From Linderina pennispora (lineage: Eukaryota > Kickxellomycota > Kickxellomycetes > Kickxellales > Kickxellaceae): a stretch of 64,000 nt of DNA. Of this stretch, positions 12,230 to 20,706 are shown one piece after another. The position numbers were made by a program, and so were the translations under genes. Position 1 is the first letter of the stretch. Every line of letters starts with the position of its first letter. A model generated the notes under the pieces. The model ran no database searches and had not been told where the DNA came from. It worked only from the letters and a program-made list of their open reading frames with translations. The stretch lies in contig NW_024468289.1 in assembly GCF_002104995.1 (NCBI RefSeq), forward strand, positions 1 through 64,000, read 5' to 3'.

Positions 12230-13539
12230 GTCAGTCCGATGATTGTTTTACAAAGCTTGTTCATGACACTTGTTAAATCACTATGACAACCAACTATATT
12301 ATATCAGTTATGTACAAAGTTAAAATAATTAATGTATAATATGTAAACTATAATGTTGTGTTCATAAAGTTCTAAACATACACACAAAAATCTTTGAATA
12401 ATAACTTGTAACTTTTGAATAATACAATTAGAGCAATATTTTAAAAATTTATACAACATGTTTCTATTTATATTATGTTTGATTGTACATTTCACAATTT
12501 ATATTATTTAGATTATGTCTTAAGTTTTATAGAATTAGATGATATAATAATACAATAGTATCCAGTTAACAATATTCAAGTCACCGAATAGCTACTATTA
12601 CTAGATAATATTACTTTGCGTAACTTATCAATCTCATAACATATTTCGAAAAAAGACAAATAGAAAAGATTAACTGGACATTGTAAAAAGTTATTTAAAA
12701 TATAGGAGGTAATATTATTAATTAATATCAATATTGTCTATAGTGTGATAGTATCTGTCAGAGTTATAATTAGTCCTTTAAAATAACTTATAAAACTTAG
12801 ACATTACTCAATAAATTGAAGACAAGCTAATAGTTATACCTGCTATTTAATACATGTCAAGTAGAATAAATCTTGTTACTATTATTAACTTATATGATAA
12901 TGGTCTTCTATTCGAAAAAACTAATAATATAAATTTTCTAAAATTACAAAAAATATTTTTAGACATTGAAGGGATTAATTATTATAGATTATTAGAAAGT
13001 CTAGAAGAGTGTTATTGAATATCTAAAGTTATGTTAAAAATTAAACGCTTGTAGCAGATAACAATATAACTAAATAAAAGAGAGACTTAATGTTTACGAA
13101 TCTTAGTCTATTATCTTGTAGTATACTTTTATTGTCAATGATATTATTGGTTAGTTGACTGAGATTTTGTATAAGATGATAGTGATAAACTTGAGTCAAC
13201 TATAATTAAGATAACAGGAACAAATACTAAATTTTATAAACTCAATTTGAATAATATTTTTATTACAGACTATAATTTTTTGGAATATAAATGCGATTTA
13301 GTTATTGCATAGTATCCATTACATATTTTATTTCTTTAGCTTTATTTAAAAGGAATGTCTATATATATATTGTTTTACTTTGAAATGCTATGTAGCTTCT
13401 AATATGATAACAACTAACAGTAGCAGTATCTGTAAATTAGTTAATAATTAGAAATTCGATAATATAATGTATTTAAGATAGGATTGTTCTTTGCACATCA
13501 TTATGATAATATACCTATCTTCGTATTATTTGATATACA

Positions 13540-13790
13540 TGGATTGTATTCTCATAAACATTGGTGATAGCGATAGAGAGTATCAAGGAGTGTGTCTCAG
13601 GTTTTAATAATATATGAAGACTTTACAAATCTTAGAAATTACATTTATATTTCTGATCATAATAACACATTATATATTCCAAAACGAAACTATGCATAAT
13701 AGATAGTTTATTAACAGTGATTCGAATATGGATGAACACATTACATTTGCTCCAATTGAGTATTATGAGTGCCTAGTATAAGGATACCAT
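13540..13790 (+). pseudogene. Remnant of an unknown gene, second copy
   Basis: This piece contains HITFAPIEYYECLV and, upstream, a stretch like that before the first copy (GACTTTACAAAT then TAGAAATT). It is too broken to identify. Confidence 0.4.
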
Positions 13791-14011
13791 TTGTTATGAA
13801 TCACAACAGCTTTGATTATCATATATTCGTGTCTTAGGTCTATATCGCTTTTCTTATCATGTTTTATAACAAATACAGATTTCGCTTGTGGTGATAATAT
13901 TTTTGTTTATACTTTCTAAGCACACTAGATTCTTCGATGACGTGAAAATATTATGTTATTTTGGTATTATATATGTATTGACTTTAATTTATAAATATTA
14001 GTAGCAGCGTT

Positions 14012-14422
14012 TTAAAAATTTGTTGTTTTGTTAATGTAGGAGACATTATCCCATGCAAACCAATATTCATTAGTCCATCTCAATTTATTATGATTCTGAT
14101 AAACTTTGTTCGGTTTCTCCAATCTTAGTCCTGTCCTATTCTTATCATCTAAATCCACTGTAATGGTTCCTGGATTGCACGGATAACCAAACACCCTAAA
14201 CAACTTGTTCTCCGATCGCATCGCTACAATGTTCTTGCATTGATCTCGCTACATGAACACTAGAATGTTCCATTGTTGGCCAAAATTATTTTCCAGTTTG
14301 ACCTTTGTACTTGCAATGTAACTATCGTTGATGTGCTCCAAATACAAGCTATAAGATTCACACTTTGCATTACAAAGTTTTACCACTTGAAGGACCAGAA
14401 AAAGAAATACTGCTGCCAACAT
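14012..14422 (-). pseudogene. Secreted protein gene with in-frame amber stop
   Basis: From the ATG at 14422 a clear signal peptide (MLAAVFLFLVLQVVKLCNA) leads into about 35 residues. A TAG codon then interrupts, and the same frame continues open for about 75 residues to the natural stop at 14012. Total length would be 136 residues including the interrupted codon. The rest of the reading frame is undamaged, so the stop is recent, is read through, or is a sequence error. Cysteines lie in both halves. A worn copy of its 5' end lies at 16100-16225. No family is recognised. Confidence 0.65.
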
Positions 14423-14490
14423 CTTATAAACACGGATATACTTAATAAATTTATGATCATTGTTATTTTTAATTATAGAATAGTTTCAAG

Positions 14491-14712
14491 ATGATTATGA
14501 GATTAATAAGAATCACGTACTTAAGTCAAATTTATCCCTATTATATAACTTTAGGACCTATGAATTATTTATATTTGTTAACATTAAAAGCCAATAATGA
14601 GATTGAAGATAATAACATTAAGTTAGTTGAAATGTATAAACATACAATTGTATGGAGGTACATCATAAGAGAAAGTTTAACAGATGAAAACAAAGAATTT
14701 ATTACTAATTAG
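14491..14712 (+). CDS. Possible small hypothetical protein
   Basis: A 73-residue frame with fairly balanced composition; its second half is acidic and basic mixed (NNEIEDNNIKLVEMYKHT). No motif or homologue was found in the window. It lies opposite no other gene. It could equally be a gene fragment. Confidence 0.25.
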   Translation: MIMRLIRITYLSQIYPYYITLGPMNYLYLLTLKANNEIEDNNIKLVEMYKHTIVWRYIIRESLTDENKEFITN

Positions 14713-14868
14713 TCTCAGAATAAAATATCACTTCACAACTATAATCTTAATAAATATTAGAGTGAATGATATAAATACGTTGAAATTCGTAATTTTATAT
14801 ATGAATATTATGGAACATATTACAAACATTGCGAAAGGATTGTAAAATCTTATCAGATCAAACATTAA

Positions 14869-15119
14869 TTATGTTATTATTTTAAAAAAAGAGTTTATTT
14901 CTCTCGGATTGGAAACACCAAGAGTCTGCTTCACCATGAAAAGAAGCTGAGCAAAGAAAGCAGCAAGTAAATCCCAGCCTGAACGTTGATTATTAAAGAC
15001 GATTACCTCATCGCATAGGGGTTGTCATGTTATGTTTAAAGTTATCTATGCGGACAGTTATGACCCGTGTTTACCCAAGTCTGACAGTATGTGCATTCAT
15101 ATCCTTTATGAGTCTTCAT
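14869..15119 (-). pseudogene. Split zinc-motif gene remnant
   Basis: Two consecutive protein-like pieces on the minus strand lie in different frames. The first starts at ATG 15119 and gives 25 residues with a CTYC, GHNCPHR zinc-type motif before a stop at 15042. The second, without its own early start, reads DEVIVFNNQRSGWDLLAAFF and on to a stop at 14869. TTTTAAAA overlaps the end, as for intact genes here. Base composition is less AT-rich than the surrounding spacer. It is probably a frameshifted gene. An intron is a weaker alternative. Confidence 0.45.
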
Positions 15120-15129
15120 GTTAACTATA

Positions 15130-15723
15130 TTATTTATTTAAGTTATCCAGCTGGCTCATTTTTTCAGACCACCAAGCAAACCCCATATGTTCTGCTTTCA
15201 TAAAACCTCTTCTTTCAACGTCATCAAGAGAACCTACTATAGACCTCTCCCAATCGATAATACCAACCAGTTTATCTCCACATACCATTATATTAGTAGG
15301 CATAAGATCTCCGTGAGTGACGTTTTTTTGTTTAAGAATACCAATAGCCGAGTTTAATTGGCTAAATATCATGTTTATTTGCTCAGGACTCATCTTATCA
15401 TATGCTTCAAACATTGTCTCTCCCTCTATTTTTTGTATGAACATATGATCATCCCCGTAGAAGTAGAGTTTTGGAGCTAGGGAAAAACCTTCTTTGTTTA
15501 GATATCTAATCACAGAAGCTTCATATCCAGATTTGGGGTGAATCTTTAGAATCTTATCGTCCACTTCATATATATTTATAGGTCCGTCGCAGTGTATCAG
15601 TCTTATATGATTCGGTTCTTTCTTGAAGTATTTCTTGTAGAGGTCGTGTGCCCTCGAAAATTGGAGAATGGCGTCGGATCTGATAAACACGTTGTCTGAA
15701 TCTATACTGTATTTAACGTCCAT
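15130..15723 (-). CDS. APH-type small-molecule or protein kinase
   Basis: This 197-residue protein has the core of the aminoglycoside-phosphotransferase-like kinase fold. An N-lobe lysine lies in DDKILKIHP, followed by an Ala-Ser-Val-Ile-Arg helix. The catalytic loop is THGDLMPTNIM and the metal-binding motif is VGIIDWERS. All key catalytic residues are present, in contrast to the APH-like proteins at 8577 and 54766. In fungi this superfamily is very large and mostly of unknown substrate, so the name must not be read as drug resistance. It is shorter than usual family members, which are 250-400 residues. Confidence 0.75.
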   Translation of the reverse strand: MDVKYSIDSDNVFIRSDAILQFSRAHDLYKKYFKKEPNHIRLIHCDGPINIYEVDDKILKIHPKSGYEASVIRYLNKEGFSLAPKLYFYGDDHMFIQKIEGETMFEAYDKMSPEQINMIFSQLNSAIGILKQKNVTHGDLMPTNIMVCGDKLVGIIDWERSIVGSLDDVERRGFMKAEHMGFAWWSEKMSQLDNLNK

Positions 15724-16302
15724 TTTATTTTGTATATTATATATTATAATTTATATCATTTCATATTTTTCATTTCGTATTCTCATGAACAAATAAATTA
15801 GCTTAAGATATCAACCATAAATTAGATGTTTTTATCTAATAATATACACTAATTCCTATGATAAAACTTAAGTTCTTGTTATTATATGTGTGTGAGCCCT
15901 ACATTATTATATTTAAGACTGTTGATGTTTATCTTATCTATTTATTATATACAACTTGGTAAAGTAAACGCTCCAGTGTCATAGTTTCTTGAATATATTC
16001 TTTCTGTTTAATGTGGTTGTGCATTTACTCCTTTGTAAAACTCACACATTACGCTGTATAACATTGATACTTTATCAACTGACAATGTTTTACTAATACA
16101 TATTTACTTTAGTTTGACATTTGCAGTTACAATGGAACCATTGTCTTTATGCTCTAAATATAAAGTATAGGATTCACATTACAAAATCTTACTACTTGAA
16201 GAAAATATTACTACAACATATTGTTAATGTAAATATATCAACTCCCTTCATAATTTTATTCATGAAGAAGTGATCAAATAAAAAACATATGAATTTTATA
16301 AG
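15724..16302. other. Gap with a worn gene fragment
   Basis: The only recognisable content is at 16100-16225. There the minus strand resembles the signal-peptide end of the broken gene at 14012-14422, with shared blocks around AGTTTGAC, AAATATAAAGTATAGGATTC and ACTACTTGAAG. The rest is featureless and AT-rich, and must contain the promoter of the gene at 16303. Confidence 0.5.
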
Positions 16303-17457
16303 ATGAGAATCAAAACAATATTTTTCGCTAGTGTTGCGTTGATCGCAATTACTATGAGTCTAACAGTTCTCTCTGTCGTCAACAGAACTTCTACGCGATC
16401 TATAATAATATTTTTCAATGCTGCCAAATACGCGACTATTTTGTTTCCGTTAATAATAGCGTCGTTAATATTTAGACCCAATAGATTGTATTATTTACTC
16501 ATGGCGGTACTTTATTCGGGTCTGGTAATAACCGACACAATTTCATATAACATAACAAATATCGATTCTGTTGGAAGTATGCTATCCAGAGAAATGCCTA
16601 AAGTTAATATCATTGCTAATTTGTATAACAATGAAAATATACTTCCGGCGTGGATACGTGAAGTAGAGAGAGTAATTCATATTTTAGGGCCATCGAAAGT
16701 TTGTATTTCTATTGTCGAGAATTACAGCGTTGATGGCACTAAGGATATATTACACTATTGGAATAGTAGTTTGAAGTCAAGGGGTATTTGTAGTAAAGTA
16801 ACGATAGGATACAAGGAGTCGACAACAGATAGAGATAAAATGCAAAGAATAGATAGACTATCAGAGTTGAGGAATGTAGCATTCGATCAGATAATAAATA
16901 AAAACGTGACCACAATTTTTCTAAACGATATTATATTTGTCGCTGAGGATATGTTGACACTTCTATTAGACTTGTATTACTCTGACATTGATGTTTCATG
17001 TGCTATGGATTATAATGGCGTTGGTTTATATGATGTCTGGGTAACAAGGTCGATACAAAAGAAAGTTGTAAGTCCTATATACCCATATTTCACCGATCAT
17101 GAATCAGTCAAAAATCTAACAAATGGTTTCCCAGTTGATGTTTACTCGTGTTGGAATGGGATGATGGCATTATCTCCTAAAGCAACATCGGTTCTTCCAA
17201 GATTCAGATCAAGTAAGTCAGATGAATGTTTTTCTTCTGAATGTCTCCTGATATTCTATGATAGTGAACATAACAATCTGAAAAAGGTAATCAATCCAAA
17301 TGTCAAAGTCGCATATGACTATTTCTATTATTTTCTGTGGAAAGAGTTGCTGAATTGGAAAATAGCTAGATATTTCATGCTTTTTATTGATTATAAAGCA
17401 TCTCTACCAAAATATTATTCACAACAATCCTATGACTGTATAACAAAAATAGTTTAA
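16303..17457 (+). CDS. CAP59/CMT1-like mannosyltransferase (GT69)
   Basis: The 384-residue product matches the fungal capsule-associated alpha-1,3-mannosyltransferase family. The N-terminus has hydrophobic segments at about 5-26, 43-57 and 63-80, so it should be anchored in the secretory pathway with a lumenal catalytic part. Family blocks follow: SIVENYSVDGTKDIL at 136-150, LNDIIFVAED with the expected acidic pair at 207-216, AMDYNG near 234, YDVW near 243, SCWNGMMAL at 282-290, and SSECLLIFYD near 311. In fungi these enzymes add mannose to cell-surface glycans. A copy in a virus-like region may modify the host surface or viral glycoproteins (inference). TTTTAAAA follows the stop by 13 bases. 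Confidence 0.85.
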   Translation: MRIKTIFFASVALIAITMSLTVLSVVNRTSTRSIIIFFNAAKYATILFPLIIASLIFRPNRLYYLLMAVLYSGLVITDTISYNITNIDSVGSMLSREMPKVNIIANLYNNENILPAWIREVERVIHILGPSKVCISIVENYSVDGTKDILHYWNSSLKSRGICSKVTIGYKESTTDRDKMQRIDRLSELRNVAFDQIINKNVTTIFLNDIIFVAEDMLTLLLDLYYSDIDVSCAMDYNGVGLYDVWVTRSIQKKVVSPIYPYFTDHESVKNLTNGFPVDVYSCWNGMMALSPKATSVLPRFRSSKSDECFSSECLLIFYDSEHNNLKKVINPNVKVAYDYFYYFLWKELLNWKIARYFMLFIDYKASLPKYYSQQSYDCITKIV

Positions 17458-17469
17458 TACAAATCTATG

Positions 17470-17477
17470 TTTTAAAA
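17470..17477. terminator. TTTTAAAA after the GT69 gene
   Basis: Candidate 3'-end signal beginning 13 bp after the stop. Confidence 0.5.
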
Positions 17478-17833
17478 TAAGGTAATATTAAATTAATTGT
17501 TTTAAAGAATAATTTTCAGAAATATTAAATTCGTAGGTAATAATTCTTTAAGTATTAGAGGTGATATCTAGTATACAGACTTCAGAGACGCTAATATTAT
17601 TTTCATACGAGTTTTTACGGAGAATGAACGTTGTCAAATGTTGCTTAATGACAGCAGTGTGTTACATTGAAATTTAGTCTCGTAATAAGTTTCAAAATAT
17701 TGATTTACAAAAATATTTCCTAATAATATTGTGCCTTTAAAGTGAAGTCAGTCAGATAGTTTGAATATTTATAATATATTTTTCATATTAGAAATCGGAT
17801 TAGATTGTACATCAAATCGGTGTGTCAGAAATA

Positions 17834-18544
17834 ATGAATGAAATAGTATCTTATATTACAATAGACAGTGTCAAGTACGTTAACTACAAAGATAGTAATG
17901 GCGATATCCACCATGTAAGATTTGGTATCGACGACATAATAGATAAAAGCAATCTACCTCCTGGTGATATAATCAAAAAAGATGATATTCTACCAAAATT
18001 TGTCAACGGTATGAAAGTATTCAATCCAGCATCAACCACGTCTAGTTTGTTCTATATCAAAAAATTACCTTTGTATGACGTTGGTCTTTCCAAGGGATAC
18101 AAAACCACATTCATGGATGAAGTACGCACCTACGAGAAGATGAATTGTCTTAGGATACGCGGAGTACCTACATACCATGGCTGCATCGTCGAGGACAGTT
18201 ATATCAGTGGTATTGTTATCGATGGATATTCTTCAAGGTTAGAAGATATTAAAAACATAGAAGTTGTAACAATAGAGAAAATAACGCGTTCATTGAGAGC
18301 AACGTTAGCTGAACTCCATTCTAATAACATTGTCCATGGAGATATAAATCCTAGTAACATAATGCTGAATGCAAAAATGGATCCATTTATCATCGACTTC
18401 GATAGCAGTGGGCCGTCCATGCTAAAACGTGGATCAGAAAACTGGATGATGGATAGTTACTCTAAATCATGTAATGATGATATATATTCTCTAAATCTAG
18501 TAATAGAATATATTAACTCCAAATGTGTGGTTTCATCCAATTAA
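17834..18544 (+). CDS. Small protein kinase-like protein
   Basis: The ATG at 17834 gives 236 residues. A lysine in FYIKKLPLY and an acidic helix residue in DEVRTYEKM suit an N-lobe. The catalytic loop IVHGDINPSNIML has the His-Gly-Asp form seen in small fungal and Bud32-like kinases, and IIDFDSSGP replaces DFG with DFD. NDDIYSLNLVIEYI corresponds to the conserved helix after the activation segment. The glycine loop is not obvious. It is likely an active or near-active kinase; the substrate is unknown. It lies in the same direction as the glycosyltransferase, with a 376-bp gap. Confidence 0.7.
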   Translation: MNEIVSYITIDSVKYVNYKDSNGDIHHVRFGIDDIIDKSNLPPGDIIKKDDILPKFVNGMKVFNPASTTSSLFYIKKLPLYDVGLSKGYKTTFMDEVRTYEKMNCLRIRGVPTYHGCIVEDSYISGIVIDGYSSRLEDIKNIEVVTIEKITRSLRATLAELHSNNIVHGDINPSNIMLNAKMDPFIIDFDSSGPSMLKRGSENWMMDSYSKSCNDDIYSLNLVIEYINSKCVVSSN

Positions 18545-19551
18545 ACATCAGAACAGTAGCGCTTTTGTGAGTTATCTGAGTAAAGCTTTACAGCACAAAT
18601 TACGAGAGATAGAAGTTTGTGTGAAATTATTCTTTATATATAAAAGGTAACAGTGATACTTTGTATAAACCGTAAGAGGTTTTATCCTGAAATTATGGTA
18701 TTTGATTTTTAAAATATAAAGAGCAAAGACGTTTTCTTTATGTAGTATTTCCTAGTTAGATTCTTAGCTGGCTTACTGTATACGTAGTGATTATGAAATA
18801 CATGTATCAGTCATCTTAAGTGGATTGGTTGTTTATATTCTTAGTATATAACAAGTCTATTCACCAGGTATTTTTGTCATATAACCTTTCTCATCACAGT
18901 ACTTCTTAATTTGAAATATACCATTTTATGTAAGTTTCAAATATAGATGTCAAAGTTATATTATCAACAAGTTGATAAAAAATATGGTATTATTAATATA
19001 TTTAATCTAGTAAATATTAATTATGGTGTTCTTTAGCAATAAAATTCGTTAATTTAAGTTCAATAATTAACAACACATAGGTTTTAAGAATATGATACAA
19101 TATAGCTTTGTTATGCAATATAGATAATTTACAAATATATTCTAGATCTTTATCTTATTATAGCGAAATATATGTTTCATGATATATTGTAGTACTTAAA
19201 CATATATAAGCAATCTATAGCAGATAAAAATAAGATGCTTCGTGTAATATAATGTTGTTGGTCTATATATTTGAATAGTATGACTTTACAACAAATATAG
19301 TTTAATACAAGTATAGAATAATGTAAAGACTTTAATATTATTTTCATTAGATGCGACTTGATTTTGTTATACAGTGATCTCGATTCTCTTTTCTTGTTGT
19401 TCGTTATAATTATCAAGTTGAAAACATTGAAGGATCTCTCTGAGTAGAAATATAATTGGACTGTATTTATTTTAAGGATGGAGGCATATAGATATAAATT
19501 TTGAGAAATATAACATCTCCGATGAATTGCTATTTTAAAACTAACTAAACA
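18545..19551. other. AT-rich gap, no gene
   Basis: No gene is supported. TTTATATATAAAAGGTAACAG near 18640 and later pieces (for example near 19010-19100) look like parts of the gap at 22303-23085 in the same order, so the two spacers may be diverged copies. The short minus-strand frame at 19177-19416 has a random composition and was left out. Confidence 0.4.
19533..19540. terminator. TTTTAAAA after the coiled-coil gene
   Basis: Candidate 3'-end signal, 11 bp past the stop. Confidence 0.5.
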
Positions 19552-20628
19552 CTATTCATCATGAAAATCGATTAAAGTGCGTAAAAAATCATATACTTGT
19601 GGTTTTCCTTTAGCCCATGGTTTTTTATCAATTGAATTTTCAAGATTAAGATTAAATTTGTAATTTATTTCATCAATGGGCTCACAAATTCTAATAAAGG
19701 TTTTTATGCGACTTTTTCCAGGAAAATCAACGTTATCAAACATTTCTTGGGAAGCTTTGCCTATTCTCCAGATCATCATGTATCTCTGAAATAATGATGA
19801 AACAATTCCTCTTGCTTTGTTTATCGATTCCCATCTATCTTTGTCTTGATAAAAGATGTCCTTGAGGGCTTGGCAGAACTGGTCTCTATCTTGGTCCTTT
19901 TTTCTTAGATCTCTCAACATATACCATCTAGTTCCAAAAGTTGGCAAATAGAATTCTTTTGTTAGATCGATAATTGAGTTTGCAAGTGCCATTGTGTCTA
20001 TTACCGGTTGTGTAGGACACAAAATGGGGTATCCGAATTGCGTGCATGCGGCGTAAAATGAGTAAGTGGTCACATGCTCGTTTACACATAAGTAAGGTTT
20101 TATTCTTTCAAGCTCTTCAACATTTACAATTAGTTCTAGTGAATATTTTGTGGTAAAATCAAACCATCCTACAGACATGGTGTTTTCTCCAAAAGATGAT
20201 GTCCAGAACAGCTTGGCTAGAACAGGTAATCTACTTGGAGGTTCAGGTCGTAGAATATGTTGTGTTTGAGAAAGGATTTTCAGATTCTCCCTTATTTCTT
20301 CTCTTTTTTTGTCAAATAATGCTCTATACCCTTTCGCCTTAGCTAATAGTTTGATATTGAAAGCTGTTTTACCAAGGAGATTTCTTTCGTTTCCAGCATT
20401 ATCGATAAGTTCTTTTGCTTTTTTATTCGCTTCTTCAATGTCCTTCTTTATCTTTTCAATTGCCTTACTTTTTCTTTTTTCTTTTATTTCAATACCTGAA
20501 ATTATTTCGCGGAATATTTCGCATTCACCATAAAGAGCTTCGGCCTCTGGAATGGCCTCTTTATAATCATCAGCGAGTTTTTCCAGGAAGGAATATAAAT
20601 CTTTTGCTATACTATAATATTCAGTCAT
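19552..20628 (-). CDS. Coiled-coil protein paired with the HET gene
   Basis: The frame opens at a TTG (20643), but the first ATG is at 20628, giving 358 residues. The N-terminal third is strongly helical and charged (EKRKSKAIEKIKKDIEEANKK), a clear coiled coil to about residue 125. The rest looks globular, with a block beginning FWTSSFGENTMSVGWFDF. The layout (helical N-terminal effector-like part plus a globular part) recalls fungal NLR and cell-death proteins, but I cannot name a domain. It is divergently transcribed from the HET-domain gene, with 78 bp between the starts, which suggests shared control and a joint function. Confidence 0.7.
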   Translation of the reverse strand: MTEYYSIAKDLYSFLEKLADDYKEAIPEAEALYGECEIFREIISGIEIKEKRKSKAIEKIKKDIEEANKKAKELIDNAGNERNLLGKTAFNIKLLAKAKGYRALFDKKREEIRENLKILSQTQHILRPEPPSRLPVLAKLFWTSSFGENTMSVGWFDFTTKYSLELIVNVEELERIKPYLCVNEHVTTYSFYAACTQFGYPILCPTQPVIDTMALANSIIDLTKEFYLPTFGTRWYMLRDLRKKDQDRDQFCQALKDIFYQDKDRWESINKARGIVSSLFQRYMMIWRIGKASQEMFDNVDFPGKSRIKTFIRICEPIDEINYKFNLNLENSIDKKPWAKGKPQVYDFLRTLIDFHDE

Positions 20629-20706
20629 TACGACATTACACAATTAAATTTAGTTTAAAAAAGTAATTCTCAATTTTAGAAAAGTAATTTTATTTAAAGA
20701 AGATCT
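20629..20706. promoter_or_regulatory. Divergent promoter region
   Basis: Seventy-eight AT-rich bases must serve both the minus-strand coiled-coil gene and the plus-strand HET gene. Two similar blocks, AAAAAAGTAATTCT and GAAAAGTAATTTTA, lie 20 bases apart and could be paired binding sites. No promoter motif is proven. Confidence 0.4.

Larger units (their letters stand above)
10330..13020. repeat. Diverged 3-kb repeat, unit C
   Basis: This is the third copy, separated from A and B by the gene at 8577. All landmarks are in the same order and at similar spacing to unit A (about 2.5 kb between the first and last). It has the cleanest 17-bp array. Confidence 0.65.

Noticed and set aside
15130-15723. 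Antibiotic-resistance gene
   Set aside because: The APH-type core is shared by a very large fungal kinase-like family with other or unknown substrates. Nothing shows aminoglycoside binding.
19177-19416. 79-residue minus-strand frame
   Set aside because: Composition is random-like, no end signal, no relation to any neighbour.
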